A stretch of DNA of 64,000 nucleotides from Sphingobium yanoikuyae (GCF_013001025.1 NZ_CP053021.1:4781001-4845000); one strand, 5' to 3'. Positions 20,036-29,388 are shown, numbered from the stretch's first letter. Program-made: numbers and translations. Notes: generated by a model from the letters alone, not told the origin.

Positions 20036-21913
20036 TCAATTCACGATGCTGCTGTCGGGAAGGCGGCGGATGCGATTGAACAGCCAGCGCCGCTTGAAAC
20101 TGCGCTCCAGACCGATGAGGTCGCCGGCGGGTAGCATCGCTTCGATGAGCGCATCCAGCACCTGAGTGGCGACATGCTCCTTGCGCGCGGAAAAGACGAA
20201 GACGATCTGGGGAGCGTCGGCATGGTCCATGTCGCGCAGCGCCGCATGGAGTGTCGCGACACCGGGTATACCGTCAATGAGAGCAGTGAGCCGTTCGCGA
20301 AGATCCGGGGAAAGTGGCCGAAGTCGGGCGGTTTCATCAATTCCGTTCGCCTCATGACGGGCGGCTTCTTCCATCCGTTCCGCTTGTTCCAGTGGCGCGA
20401 AATAGGGAGCTGCCTCCTCAGGTCTGCCAGAGCGCAGCAGATAGTCGACGATATGGCGATAGGCATGGGGTAGGAGGGCACGTTCCCCATCTGCCGCAGC
20501 GAGCAGTAGGTCGATCCCTGCATCGTCTCCCGTGGCGAGCAGCATGTCGCCTTGCCGGAAACGGGCGTCGTTTGCGTTGGGATGCAGGGCGAGCACAGCG
20601 GCATAGGCTTGCGCAGCCGATTGCGGCGTATCGATGGCTTCGGTCAGGGCGGCATAGCGATAGAGTTGATCGCGTGATGTCGCGCCCCCAGCGATCTGAT
20701 CGGCGATCGCCTGCCGTTCCGCTTCGTCCGCCTGTCTCTGTGCATGTTCGTCAGCCCATAAGGCATCCGCCCAGTCGTGCCACTGCTCGTCGAAATGGAC
20801 GATGATGGGGGTGAGCGTTTCGCCTAGCAGCGGTTCCGCGGCCGTTTCTTGCAGTCGGGCTGGCAGGTCGGCGGATTGTGACAGGGCGGCAAGCCTCTGG
20901 GCAAGGGTCGGGTGCGTGTCGTGACGATCGGCGGATCTGCCCAGTTCCCGGTCGATCATGGTCTGGTCGGCCGGATCGTCTTCGGTAAAGACTGATGCGA
21001 TGGTGGTGAGTGGTGATCGAGGTGGATCAGGACGCAATGGTGCCTGGTCCCAGACCAGCCGCCATGCCGTGTCGAAGCGACCGGCTTGTGCTGCCACACG
21101 CAGCAAGGCGTCAGCCATGATGCGCGGTCCCACAGCGGTTGCGGCGACATGGTCGGCCTCATATTCTTGCCGCCGTGCTAGGGTGAAACTGTAGGCCGCA
21201 AACCAGGGGCCATACCAACCGAAAAAGCGCCGTAACAGGCCCGCGACGATCCCGTCCGGCAGCCGCTCCTCGACCTGCGCCCAGCGTTGGCGGACACGAT
21301 AGACAAAGCCGCTCGCATGACCATGATCGCCCACGAAATGGCCGAATTCATGCGCGATGACAGCCTCCACTTCGGCGGGGCTGAGGGCCGACAATAACGG
21401 CAGTCCAAGGTAGAGGCGGTTGCGGGCGCCAAGGAAAAGAGACCCGCTGTCCTGTACGATCGCAGCGTTCATCTGATCGATAATGCGCACATCATGGATG
21501 ACCGGGCCACCGGTTGCGGCGCGTATCCGTTCGATCATGTCGAAGAGCGCAGGGGCTGTGTCCGGTTCCACCCTCACCCCCTCGGGCGGCGGCACGGTGA
21601 CCCAGAGCGCCTTTATCAACGCGAAGGATAGCAGGCCAAAAACTATGGCCATTTTCACTTCGGCAGCGATTCCGGTGCGGGTAGTGACCATCAAGACAAT
21701 CATCGCGATGGTCAGTCCAGTCAGGAGTGCCAGCAAGCCGAGGATGACGACATAGCCGAGCAGGCCTGCCAGCACGACCCGTCGCCGATAGGCAGACGAA
21801 TTGTGCGCTGCCGATTGCTCCAGCGCTGCGATCATCTGGTTGAACCGGGCGTCAGGCACGACGGTCTGCCCCCAGCCCGTTGAAGCGCCTTCTCCCACTC
21901 GGATACTCTTCAA
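20036..21913 (-). CDS. M48 family membrane metalloprotease
   Basis: Zinc protease of the HtpX/Ste24 superfamily. The 625-residue product has two adjacent transmembrane segments (VVLAGLLGYVVILGLLALL, IVFGLLSFALIKALWV), then the catalytic HEFGH at residues about 188-192 in EVEAVIAHEFGHFVGDHGH. The third ligand is probably the glutamate in RRQEYEADHVAA. The long C-terminal half looks like tetratricopeptide-type helices (YRYAALTEAIDTPQSAAQAYA). Base composition and codon choice look less G+C-biased than the flanking genes. It sits between the EnvC-like gene (15 bases upstream) and the CtpA gene, splitting a usual neighbour pair, so it may be an acquired gene. Confidence 0.9.
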   Translation of the reverse strand: MKSIRVGEGASTGWGQTVVPDARFNQMIAALEQSAAHNSSAYRRRVVLAGLLGYVVILGLLALLTGLTIAMIVLMVTTRTGIAAEVKMAIVFGLLSFALIKALWVTVPPPEGVRVEPDTAPALFDMIERIRAATGGPVIHDVRIIDQMNAAIVQDSGSLFLGARNRLYLGLPLLSALSPAEVEAVIAHEFGHFVGDHGHASGFVYRVRQRWAQVEERLPDGIVAGLLRRFFGWYGPWFAAYSFTLARRQEYEADHVAATAVGPRIMADALLRVAAQAGRFDTAWRLVWDQAPLRPDPPRSPLTTIASVFTEDDPADQTMIDRELGRSADRHDTHPTLAQRLAALSQSADLPARLQETAAEPLLGETLTPIIVHFDEQWHDWADALWADEHAQRQADEAERQAIADQIAGGATSRDQLYRYAALTEAIDTPQSAAQAYAAVLALHPNANDARFRQGDMLLATGDDAGIDLLLAAADGERALLPHAYRHIVDYLLRSGRPEEAAPYFAPLEQAERMEEAARHEANGIDETARLRPLSPDLRERLTALIDGIPGVATLHAALRDMDHADAPQIVFVFSARKEHVATQVLDALIEAMLPAGDLIGLERSFKRRWLFNRIRRLPDSSIVN

Positions 21914-21927
21914 CTGGTTCCCCCTAT

Positions 21928-23178
21928 CTAGCCCAGCCCCACCAGCGGCACGATGTCCACCGGGCGGCCGTTGCGGCGCAGTTCGATGGTGACGGTGGGG
22001 CGGCCCTGGGCGGCGGTGAGGCCGACCGGGTCGCCCTGGCGCACGGTCTCGCCGACCTGGGCGGTGACGCGGTGCAGGCCGGTGATGAGGGTGGTCCAGC
22101 CCTGGCCATGGTCGATGATGAGGATCTGGCCATAGCCGCGATAGGGGCCGGCAAAGGCGATGCGGCCGGCGGTCGGCGCGACCGCCTGAGCGCCGGCCTG
22201 GGTTACCAGGGTCAGGCCGCGCGATCGCACGCCGCCGTCATTCACCTCGCCCATGCCGGTGACGAGCTGGCCGACGACTGGCAGGCGATAGGGCGGCGGG
22301 CCGCTGTCCAGCGTCTCGCGGTCGGGCGCGGGGGCGCCGGCCCGGTCGGGGCGGGCGGGGCGCAGCAGCGGACCGGACAGTTGCGCCAGGCGGTCGCGCA
22401 GGTCGCTCGCCACCTCCAGCTGGTCCATCAGGTCGACAATGTCGCGCGCTTTCTCGCCCAGCGCCAGCGCGCGTTCGCTCTCCAGCCCGGCATTGGCGCG
22501 ATAGTCGCGGGCGGCGACGCGCTTTTGCGTTTCGAGCTGGCGCAGGGCGGCCTGTCGATCGGTGAGGTCGCGGCGGCTCTTGGTCAGGGCGTCGGCGGCC
22601 TGCTGCGCGGTGGCGCGGATCGCGCGGCTGCGGTCCAGTTCGGCGCGCAGGCCCGCGGTGCGCTGTTCGATCACCGGCAGCACCTGCCCCAGCACCGCGC
22701 GCATATGGACGGCGTCGCTGATCGATCCGGGCTGGATGAGGGCAAGGGCGAGCGGGCGGCGGCTCATCATCTGCAGCGCGGCGGTCAGGCGCACCACCGG
22801 CTCCTGCCGGGCGGCGAGGCGCGCGGCCTGGGCGCGCTGCATGCGGGCGATAATGGCGATGCGGGCCTGGGCGGCCTGCACATCGGCCTCGGCCTGCTGG
22901 ATGCGGGCGGCCATGGCGGCGGCGCGGCGGCCGGCCTGTTCGGCCTCGTCACGGGCCATGCCGGCCTGCCGCTCCAGCCGGACCGATCGGTCGGCGGCCT
23001 CGACCGACTGGCGGCGGGCGTCGCGCAGCGCCTTCTGTTCCTGTGCCAGCGTGGTGCCGGCGGTGCCGGGCAGGATGATCGCGGCATCGTCCGCGGCGGG
23101 CAGGCGCGTGGCGACAAGGGCCAAGATGCCGGCCAGTGCGATGCCCGTGATGCTGTTGCTGATGATGCTGCGCTTCAA
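21928..23178 (-). CDS. EnvC-like murein hydrolase activator with degenerate M23 domain
   Basis: Periplasmic coiled-coil plus LytM (M23) protein, expected to activate amidases at division. The 416-residue frame begins with TTG (MKRSIISNSITGIALAG), which opens a signal peptide, so the non-ATG start is likely real. Residues about 40-270 form long coiled coils (EQKALRDARRQSVEAADRS, ARDEAEQAGRRAAAMAAR). The C-terminal domain keeps the fold signature IIDHGQGWTTLITGLHRV, but the zinc ligand positions are altered: GEVNDGGVRSRGLTL replaces H-x3-D and TIELRRNGRP replaces the H-x-H strand. It is therefore an activator rather than an enzyme, as in E. coli EnvC. Confidence 0.9.
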   Translation of the reverse strand: MKRSIISNSITGIALAGILALVATRLPAADDAAIILPGTAGTTLAQEQKALRDARRQSVEAADRSVRLERQAGMARDEAEQAGRRAAAMAARIQQAEADVQAAQARIAIIARMQRAQAARLAARQEPVVRLTAALQMMSRRPLALALIQPGSISDAVHMRAVLGQVLPVIEQRTAGLRAELDRSRAIRATAQQAADALTKSRRDLTDRQAALRQLETQKRVAARDYRANAGLESERALALGEKARDIVDLMDQLEVASDLRDRLAQLSGPLLRPARPDRAGAPAPDRETLDSGPPPYRLPVVGQLVTGMGEVNDGGVRSRGLTLVTQAGAQAVAPTAGRIAFAGPYRGYGQILIIDHGQGWTTLITGLHRVTAQVGETVRQGDPVGLTAAQGRPTVTIELRRNGRPVDIVPLVGLG

Positions 23179-23235
23179 CCGCTTGTCCCGCCCGATAGGG
23201 CTTTGACTAGGCGCAAGCCGTGGGCATGTCGAGCC

Positions 23236-23658
23236 TCAGCCTTCGCGGTGATAGGGGTGGTTGGCGAGGATAGAACAGGCGCGCCACAGCTGTTCGGCGA
23301 GCATGGCGCGGGCGATCATGTGTGGCCAGGTCATGGCGCCAAAGGCGATCAGCAGGTCGGCATTGGTCCGTTCGGCATCGTCGAAGCCGTCGGCGGCGCC
23401 GATCAGGAAGCGGATCTCGCGCGTGCCGGTGTCGCGCCAGCCCTCGATCCGCCGGGCAAAGTCCATCGAGGAAAGCTGCTTGCCCTTCTCGTCGAGCATG
23501 ACCGTCACCGTGCCGGGGCCGACGGGCGGCAGCTTGCCGCCCCGGTCGGGCATTTCGGTGATCTTGTGCGGCATGGTCAGCCGCTTGACATAGCGGTCGA
23601 CCAGGTCGGCTTCGGGCGAGCGCCCGATCTTGCCGCGCGCGATGATGTGGAGGAGCAT
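23236..23658 (-). CDS. rlmH: 23S rRNA (pseudouridine(1915)-N(3))-methyltransferase RlmH
   Basis: SPOUT methyltransferase that methylates pseudouridine 1915 in helix 69 of 23S rRNA of the 70S ribosome. The 140-residue product shows the knot region FLIGAADGFDD and the characteristic C-terminus MTWPHMIARAMLAEQLWRA...NHPYHREG. A strong AGGGGGGAG precedes the start. It lies downstream of rsfS and nadD on the same strand in the order usual for alphaproteobacteria. Confidence 0.97.
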   Translation of the reverse strand: MLLHIIARGKIGRSPEADLVDRYVKRLTMPHKITEMPDRGGKLPPVGPGTVTVMLDEKGKQLSSMDFARRIEGWRDTGTREIRFLIGAADGFDDAERTNADLLIAFGAMTWPHMIARAMLAEQLWRACSILANHPYHREG

Positions 23659-23711
23659 GGCTCCCCCCTAGCCTGTCATCGCGCCCATGTCGAAGGGCGC
23701 GACGGCAAGGA

Positions 23712-24101
23712 TCAGGCGTTGCCCGCGACCGGTGCGTCGACGAAGCCCCACATCCGTTCCAGATTGTAGAAGCTGCGCACTTCCGGCTTGAACAGATGGA
23801 CGATCACGTCGCCGGCATCGATCAGCACCCAGTCGGCGACCGGCAGGCCTTCGACCCGCGCGGAGCGGCCGGTGGCCTTCTTGATCCGTTCGGCCAGATG
23901 CTGGGCGATCGCCGCGACCTGACGCGACGAACGGCCGCTCGCGATCACCATATGATCGGCGATGCTGCTCTTGCCTTCGAGGGGGATGGAGATGGTTTCC
24001 TGCGCCTGGTCGTCGTCGAGCGACTGCATGACAAGGGCGTGCAGGGCGGCCACGCTATCGGCGGCAGGCGCCGTATCGTTGGCAGGGGCGAGGTTAGTCA
24101 A
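23712..24101 (-). CDS. rsfS: Ribosome silencing factor RsfS
   Basis: Binds ribosomal protein L14 (uL14) and blocks joining of the subunits when nutrients are scarce. The 129-residue frame begins with TTG, preceded by GGAG at good spacing; the first internal ATG would be about 29 codons later and would remove residues before the conserved domain. The family signature DHMVIASGRSSRQVAAIAQHL and GLPVADWVLIDAGDVIVHLF are present, as is the C-terminal YNLERMWG. nadD lies 12 bases upstream and rlmH follows, one operon. Confidence 0.95.
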   Translation of the reverse strand: MTNLAPANDTAPAADSVAALHALVMQSLDDDQAQETISIPLEGKSSIADHMVIASGRSSRQVAAIAQHLAERIKKATGRSARVEGLPVADWVLIDAGDVIVHLFKPEVRSFYNLERMWGFVDAPVAGNA

Positions 24102-24113
24102 TTAAACTCCAAT

Positions 24114-24743
24114 CTAGACGATCATCCGGCGCGTGAGCGGATCGCGCACACACGTTGCTTCATATTCGCGATGCCAGAGGGGGTCCGCCTGCCGTAGCAG
24201 GGTTGCCGATCTTGGATCAGGGCGAAAGCGCAATAGCACGAGCGCCGGTGGTCTCCAATTCGTCCAGTCTGCACTCTGGCGCGCGGACCGGACGAAGCGC
24301 CGCAGCCAGCTCATGGCCGTAGAGCCACGGGCAGCGTCATCATAGCCCGGACGGGCGATGACGGCAATGGGCATCTGTCGCGCAATGCCGCGCCAGTCGC
24401 GCCATTGGCCAAATTGCGCCAGATTGTCGGCGCCCATCAGCCAGACGAAGCGGTTGCGGGGGTAGCGCTGGCGGAGCGCACGCAGCGAGTCGACGGTGTA
24501 GCGGGTGCCCAATTGCCGCTCGATCGCCGTGGCACGAATCGGCGCGCGGCGGGCGATTTTCTGCGCATGGGCAAGGCGGACCGGCAGCGGCGCCATGCCC
24601 CTGGCGGGCTTCAACGGATTGCCGGGCGATACCAGCCACCAGATTTCGTCGAGACCCAGGGCGTCCCTGGCGAACAGCGAAATGGCGCGATGCCCGCCAT
24701 GCGCCGGATTGAAGGAGCCGCCAAGCAGGCCGATCTTTTTCAT
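24114..24743 (-). CDS. nadD: Nicotinate-nucleotide adenylyltransferase
   Basis: Adenylates nicotinate mononucleotide with ATP to form deamido-NAD in NAD synthesis. The 209-residue product starts MKKIGLLGGSFNPAHGGHRAI, which contains the nucleotidyltransferase GSFNPxHxGH motif, and later has the FVWLMGADNLAQF segment and, near the C-terminus, LVLLRFRPDPRSATLLRQ, where many homologues have an ISSTxIR motif. It is followed by rsfS and rlmH. Confidence 0.95.
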   Translation of the reverse strand: MKKIGLLGGSFNPAHGGHRAISLFARDALGLDEIWWLVSPGNPLKPARGMAPLPVRLAHAQKIARRAPIRATAIERQLGTRYTVDSLRALRQRYPRNRFVWLMGADNLAQFGQWRDWRGIARQMPIAVIARPGYDDAARGSTAMSWLRRFVRSARQSADWTNWRPPALVLLRFRPDPRSATLLRQADPLWHREYEATCVRDPLTRRMIV

Positions 24744-24818
24744 GGGGGCAAGCCATGCCAGCGCCGGGGCGGGGCGGCAATGGGCAGATTCTTAAGGCTT
24801 GCCCGCTATAGCCGCGCC

Positions 24819-25796
24819 ATGCAGGGGCGGCTGATCGGATTCGATGGATTGCGCGGGATCGCCGCGCTCAGCGTCCTGCTGTTCCATGCGCTGACCTGGG
24901 CCACCGGGGCGGCGCGGGGCAATGGCTATCTGGCGGTCGACTTCTTCTTCATGCTGAGCGGCTATGTGATGGCGCGCACCTATGAAGCGCGGCTGGGGCA
25001 GGGGCTTTCCACCAGCGCGTTCGTCCGCGCGCGATATCGGCGTTTCCTGCCGGTTATGGCCGCCGCTGGGCTGATCGCGCTGCCCGGCTTCCTCCTCACC
25101 AATGAGATGTCGCTCTGGCCGGTGGCCCTCGCCAATCTGCTGCTGATTCCCAGCCTCTTCGCCGGGCGTCTCTATCCGTTGAACGGGCCGGCCTGGTCGA
25201 TCCTCCTGGAACTGATCGCCAATATGGCCCACGGCCTTGTCCTGCGCCGCTTGTCGACCAGAATATTGGTGCATGTCGTGCTGCTGAGCGCGACCCTGTT
25301 CGCGGTTGTCGCCAGTCGTGTGGGGATGGACGTGGGGGCGCAGCCTGCCAGCTTCTTCTTCGGCCTGCCGCGGGTGATGTGCGCCTATGGCATGGGGGTC
25401 ATATTGTGGCGCTGGTGGCGCGACAGGCCGACCATAGCGGTTCCGCCGCTGGCGGCCCTGGTCGCGATGCCGCTCTATTTCGGCATCGGCACGATGATCG
25501 ACGCGGATGGCTGGATTAGCGGCATGGTCTTCATCCTGCTGGTCTGTCCGCTGATGCTGGCGGGCGGGCTTCGCTGGCAGCGACAATCGCGGTGGATGAC
25601 GGCGGCGGGCGCACTTTCCTTTCCGCTTTATGCCGTTCATGCCCCGGTCTGCATGACGGGGCTGATGCTGGGCGTGCCCGTGGCTGGCGGGGTTGCCGCC
25701 AGCCTGGCGATTGCGGGGCTGATTGCCTGGGTGCAGGCCCGGCCGCGCCGTCCGGGATCCGCGACGCTTCCGTCCGCGCCTTTGGCTGCAAGCTAG
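24819..25796 (+). CDS. Acyltransferase 3 family membrane protein
   Basis: Integral membrane O-acyltransferase of the OafA/acyltransferase 3 family, which modifies surface sugars or exported molecules. The 325-residue product begins MQGRLIGFDGLRGIAALSVLLFHAL, where the R/D and the following histidine match the family's catalytic N-terminal pattern, and continues with about nine or ten hydrophobic helices (DFFFMLSGYVMARTYEARL is the second signature). No good ribosome binding site precedes 24819. An in-frame ATG at 24780 is an alternative start, adding 13 residues. It stands alone, divergent from nadD and convergent with rmuC. Confidence 0.88.
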   Translation: MQGRLIGFDGLRGIAALSVLLFHALTWATGAARGNGYLAVDFFFMLSGYVMARTYEARLGQGLSTSAFVRARYRRFLPVMAAAGLIALPGFLLTNEMSLWPVALANLLLIPSLFAGRLYPLNGPAWSILLELIANMAHGLVLRRLSTRILVHVVLLSATLFAVVASRVGMDVGAQPASFFFGLPRVMCAYGMGVILWRWWRDRPTIAVPPLAALVAMPLYFGIGTMIDADGWISGMVFILLVCPLMLAGGLRWQRQSRWMTAAGALSFPLYAVHAPVCMTGLMLGVPVAGGVAASLAIAGLIAWVQARPRRPGSATLPSAPLAAS

Positions 25797-25808
25797 CCCC
25801 AGACGATC

Positions 25809-27290
25809 CTATTCCGCCGCCGGCAGGGCGCGCGCCTCGTCGGCCTGGGCGTCGCGGGCGAGGACGTCGAGCGGTTCCATCGCCTCGATCTCCTTGCCGC
25901 CGGTCTCGATGTCGAGATCGCGGAACTTGCGGCCGGTGGAGAGGACACGCGTCTCGAAGCTGCCGATGAAGCTGTTATAGTTGGAGACTGCGCTGTTGAG
26001 GCCCGAGCCCAGCTTGCGCAAATGGGTCGCGGCGACGGACAGGCGCTCATAGAGTTCCTTGCCAAGCTGGCCGACCTGCTGCGCCTGTTCCTGCATCTTG
26101 GCCTGGCGCCAATGGCCCGCCAGCGTGCGGGCGAGTGGCAGGAAGGTGGCGGGGCCGCAGATGATGACGCGATTCTTGGCGGCGCGTTCCCAAAGCTCCA
26201 TGTCCGCCTCCAGCGCCGCAGTGACGAAATTGTCGCCCGGCACATACATGATGACGAAGTCAGGGGCCTTGTCGAACTGTTCCCAATAGGCCTTGCGCCC
26301 CAGTGCGTCGGCATGGGTGCGCATCGCGCGGGCATGGTCGAGCATATGGGCGTCACGCTGCGCCGGATCGACCTGATCGACCGCGTTCAGATAGGCGACC
26401 AGCGAGCATTTGACGTCGACCACCATCTGCTGGTCGCCCGGCAGGTTGATGACGAAGTCCGGGCGCAGGCGGCCGTCCTCGACCGCGACCGACACTTCTT
26501 CCTTGAAGTCCACGAAGGGGGAAAGGCCGGCGGTTTCGATGAGATTCTTGAACTGCTGCTCGCCCCAGCGGCCGCGGGTCTTGGGCGCAGCGCGCAGGGC
26601 ATTGACCAGCTTGGCCGTTTCCTCGCGCACCTGCCCCTGGCCCAGATGAACCTGCTGCACCGCTTCGCGCAGTTCGGCATAGCTGCCGACCCGGTCCTTC
26701 TCGACGCGGGCGAGGCCCTCCTCATAACGCTTGAGCGTGGTTTCGACCGGATTGAGCAACGTCTTCAACTGCGCCTCGCTCTTCTCGCTCGCCTGGGCGA
26801 AGCGCTGGTCGGCGCGGGTCAGGAACTGGGTCTGGGCGGATTCGAGCAATTTGCCGCCGATTTCGCTGAACTGGGCAGAGAGCTGTTCCTTGGCATCCTT
26901 GAGCGCGGCGATCTGCTGCTCGAACGCCTGGGTGCGGGCATGGATGTCGGACTGGAGCGCGGCGAGGTCACGCAGGGCGTTCTCGCGCTCGGTCTGGATC
27001 GCCTCGATACGCTGGCTGGCGGCGGCCTGCAGCGCCTCGATCCGCTGTTCGGACGCCGCCTGCGCGGATTCGAGCCGGGCGAGCTGGCTCATGCCTTGCG
27101 CGACCCGTTCCTTCTCCACCGCCAGTTCGGCGATCGCGCCGTTGCGCTGGGCAGCGGCGATGTCGAGCTTGCCGGCCAGATCGGCCTTTTCGGCGGTCAG
27201 CGGCGCCAGCGCCTTGCCCTTGAGCAGCCAGCCGACGGCCAGGCCGATCAGCAGCGCGACGGGAATGAGAAGGGCGGCGAGGCTGTCCAT
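25809..27290 (-). CDS. rmuC: DNA recombination protein RmuC
   Basis: Nuclease-fold protein thought to limit recombination at inverted repeats. The 493-residue product has one N-terminal membrane helix (LAALLIPVALLIGLAVGWLL), a long coiled coil (residues about 35-200, with ASEQRIEALQAAASQRIEAIQ), then the RmuC domain with GRWGEQQFKNLIETAGLSPFVDF and VVDVKCSLVAYLNAVD, which carry the PD-(D/E)xK-like acidic and lysine residues. The end is acidic. It converges with the acyltransferase gene, only 12 bases apart. Confidence 0.95.
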   Translation of the reverse strand: MDSLAALLIPVALLIGLAVGWLLKGKALAPLTAEKADLAGKLDIAAAQRNGAIAELAVEKERVAQGMSQLARLESAQAASEQRIEALQAAASQRIEAIQTERENALRDLAALQSDIHARTQAFEQQIAALKDAKEQLSAQFSEIGGKLLESAQTQFLTRADQRFAQASEKSEAQLKTLLNPVETTLKRYEEGLARVEKDRVGSYAELREAVQQVHLGQGQVREETAKLVNALRAAPKTRGRWGEQQFKNLIETAGLSPFVDFKEEVSVAVEDGRLRPDFVINLPGDQQMVVDVKCSLVAYLNAVDQVDPAQRDAHMLDHARAMRTHADALGRKAYWEQFDKAPDFVIMYVPGDNFVTAALEADMELWERAAKNRVIICGPATFLPLARTLAGHWRQAKMQEQAQQVGQLGKELYERLSVAATHLRKLGSGLNSAVSNYNSFIGSFETRVLSTGRKFRDLDIETGGKEIEAMEPLDVLARDAQADEARALPAAE

Positions 27291-27367
27291 AACTATCCTT
27301 TTTGGGAACGAAACAAGAACCTAGCGGGCCGCGTCGAAGGTCGCAAGAACCTTCCTCATGCCTGCCG

Positions 27368-28351
27368 TCATGCCGCCTGTGCGCTGGGCGCGGCAAAGCG
27401 GGCGCGATAGTCGCCCGGCGACAGGCCGACCAGGCGATGGAACAGCTTGCGGAAGGCGGCAGCATCCTCATAGCCGACGCTCCAGGCGATCTGGTCGATC
27501 GTGCGCCGGGTAAATTCCAGATGCTCGCGCGCCTTTGCTACGCGCAGATGCTGGACATATTCGATCGGGGTCATGGCCGTTGCCGCCTTGAAGCGGCGCT
27601 GGAAGGTGCGTTCCTCCAGCGCGGCCTGCGCCGCCATCTCGGTGACGCTGACTGCCTTCGCCTCGCGCGCGGCGAGCCAGTGCTGCACCTTCAGGATCGG
27701 CTCATCGCCATGGGTCAGGCGCGGCAGGAAGCGGGCGAAATGCTTCTGTTCCCGCCCGGCGGTGTCGATCAGCAGGAATTTGGCGGTGTCGAGCATCACC
27801 GTGGGGCCGAGCAGCCGGTCGACCAGCCGCATGCCAAGGTCGGTCCAAGCCATCAGCCCGCCGGCGGTGATGATGTCGCCATCGTCGATGACGATGCGGT
27901 CGCAATCGAGCTTCACGGCGGGGAAGCGGGCGCGGAAGGCGTCGGCGAACCACCAGTGGGTGGTGGCCGGGCGGCCGTCGAGCAGGCCGGTTGCCGCCAG
28001 CAGGAAGGCGCCGCCGCAATTGGAGGCGAGCGTCGCCCCGGCGGCATGGCGATCGAGCAGCCAGCGGGCATAGGGCGCGGCTTCCTCCGCCTCGGGCACG
28101 CCGGTCAGGCGGCCGGGGACCAGCCAGATGTCGGGCGTGCCGCCCAATCCTTCATGCGTGTCATAGCTGCGGCTGAAACAGCCGTCATCGCCCATCTGCC
28201 AATGGCTGACGTGCACCACCGGGCCGCCATGCTGGACCGAGAACTGCCCGGCAATGTCGATCAGGTCGGTCATGCCGTGGACCATCGCCTGCTGGCAGTT
28301 GCGGTAGAGCAATATGCCCACTTCGGCGCGCGGAAGGCTGCTGTCGGCCAT
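27368..28351 (-). CDS. GlxA family transcriptional regulator (DJ-1/PfpI plus AraC HTH)
   Basis: Transcription factor with an amidase-like DJ-1/PfpI sensor domain and a C-terminal AraC DNA-binding domain. I start it at MADSSLPRAEVGILLYRN (28351), which has AAAGGA about 9 bases upstream; the in-frame extension to 28399 overlaps the divergent promoter region. The 327-residue product shows the pseudo-nucleophile elbow SNCGGAFLLAATGLLDGRPATTHW and the AraC helices ERTFQRRFKAATAMTPIEYV and IAWSVGYEDAAAFRKLFHR. It is divergent from the alpha/beta hydrolase operon and probably controls it. Confidence 0.92.
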   Translation of the reverse strand: MADSSLPRAEVGILLYRNCQQAMVHGMTDLIDIAGQFSVQHGGPVVHVSHWQMGDDGCFSRSYDTHEGLGGTPDIWLVPGRLTGVPEAEEAAPYARWLLDRHAAGATLASNCGGAFLLAATGLLDGRPATTHWWFADAFRARFPAVKLDCDRIVIDDGDIITAGGLMAWTDLGMRLVDRLLGPTVMLDTAKFLLIDTAGREQKHFARFLPRLTHGDEPILKVQHWLAAREAKAVSVTEMAAQAALEERTFQRRFKAATAMTPIEYVQHLRVAKAREHLEFTRRTIDQIAWSVGYEDAAAFRKLFHRLVGLSPGDYRARFAAPSAQAA

Positions 28352-28363
28352 ATCCTGGTCCTT

Positions 28364-28396
28364 TGTCGGAATCGGCCCGCTTAATGTCGGAACCGC
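28364..28396. promoter_or_regulatory. Candidate AraC-type operator: two direct repeats 21 bp apart
   Basis: TGTCGGAATCGG at 28364 and TGTCGGAACCGC at 28385 are direct repeats with a 21-base period, two helical turns, as AraC-family dimers prefer. They lie in the 131-base gap between the regulator and the hydrolase operon. Recognition by this regulator is inferred from position only. Confidence 0.5.
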
Positions 28397-28482
28397 CAAT
28401 CCCGATCCTCCGCCATCGGCCCTAATAGTGCAAGCACAGGGCGTGAAGGACGCCCTTCTGGAACAGAAGAAGGGAATTTCAC

Positions 28483-29313
28483 ATGAGCAACTATGTCACC
28501 ACCAGGGACGGCACCCGCATCTTCTACAAGGATTGGGGACCGCGCGACGGCCAGCCGATCATCTTCTCCCATGGCTGGCCGCTCAGCGCCGATGCCTGGG
28601 ACGCGCAGATGGTCTATTTCGCCAATCAGGGCTTCCGCACCATTGCCCATGATCGCCGCAGCCATGGCCGGTCGGACCAGGTGTGGGACAATAATAATAT
28701 GGACCAATATGCCGACGATCTGGCTGATCTGATCGCGGCGCTGGACCTGTCCGACGTCATCCTGGTCGGCCATTCGACCGGCGGCGGCGAAGTCACCCGC
28801 TATATCGGCCGCCATGGCACCAGCCGGGTCGCCAAGCTGGCGCTGATCGGTGCGGTGCCGCCGCTGATGCTGAAGACCGAAGCGAATCCGGGCGGCCTGC
28901 CGATCGACGTGTTCGACGGCATCCGCAAGGGTACGTTCGACAATCGCAGCCAGTTCTTCAGGGATCTGACTGTCCCCTTCTACGGCTATAACCGGGAGGG
29001 CGCGGTCATCTCCGAAGGCATCGTGCAAGAATTCTGGCGGCAGGGGATGATGGGCGGCCTCAAGGGGCAGCTCGACTCGATCCGCGCCTTTTCCGAAAGC
29101 GATTTCCACGCTGACCTGGCGAAGGTCGATGTGCCTACGCTGGTCCTGCATGGCGATGACGACCAGATCGTGCCGATCGGCGCGGCGGCCCTGTCGACCG
29201 TCAAGGTCGTTACGGATGCAGTGCTGATCGTGTATGAAGGCGCCGACCATGGGCTGACGCAGACTCACCAGGACCGGTTCAACGCCGACCTGCTCGATTT
29301 CATCAACGGCTGA
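28483..29313 (+). CDS. Alpha/beta hydrolase of the non-heme chloroperoxidase (cofactor-free haloperoxidase) type
   Basis: Serine hydrolase of the family named after bacterial non-haem chloroperoxidases; most members act as esterases or perhydrolases. The 276-residue product follows a good AGAAGGGA binding site. It has the oxyanion [13 protein letters not shown], the motif [11 protein letters not shown] (usually RRGHGRS), the nucleophile elbow GHSTGGGE, the acid residue in [10 protein letters not shown] and the histidine in [14 protein letters not shown]. It is the first gene of a unit with an SDR and a membrane protein, opposite the GlxA-type regulator. Confidence 0.93.
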   Translation: MSNYVTTRDGTRIFYKDWGPRDGQPIIFSHGWPLSADAWDAQMVYFANQGFRTIAHDRRSHGRSDQVWDNNNMDQYADDLADLIAALDLSDVILVGHSTGGGEVTRYIGRHGTSRVAKLALIGAVPPLMLKTEANPGGLPIDVFDGIRKGTFDNRSQFFRDLTVPFYGYNREGAVISEGIVQEFWRQGMMGGLKGQLDSIRAFSESDFHADLAKVDVPTLVLHGDDDQIVPIGAAALSTVKVVTDAVLIVYEGADHGLTQTHQDRFNADLLDFING

Positions 29314-29330
29314 CAATCAACCACTTACCT

Positions 29331-29388
29331 CCGTTCGGTTCGAGCTTGTCGAGAACCCGTTCTCGATACGCCTTCTCGGACCGAACGG
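29331..29388. repeat. Palindromic sphingomonad intergenic repeat, copy 1
   Basis: The stretch opens with CCGTTCGGTTCGAGCTTGTC and closes with ACCGAACGG, so the ends are inverted repeats of 9 bases. A near-identical unit lies at 30199-30233. Such GAGCTTGTCGA-containing units are dispersed in many sphingomonad genomes. This copy sits between the hydrolase and SDR genes. Confidence 0.75.

Noticed and set aside
26022..27410. 462-codon plus-strand open frame
   Set aside because: Antisense shadow of rmuC; leucine- and alanine-rich because the opposite strand codes a coiled coil.
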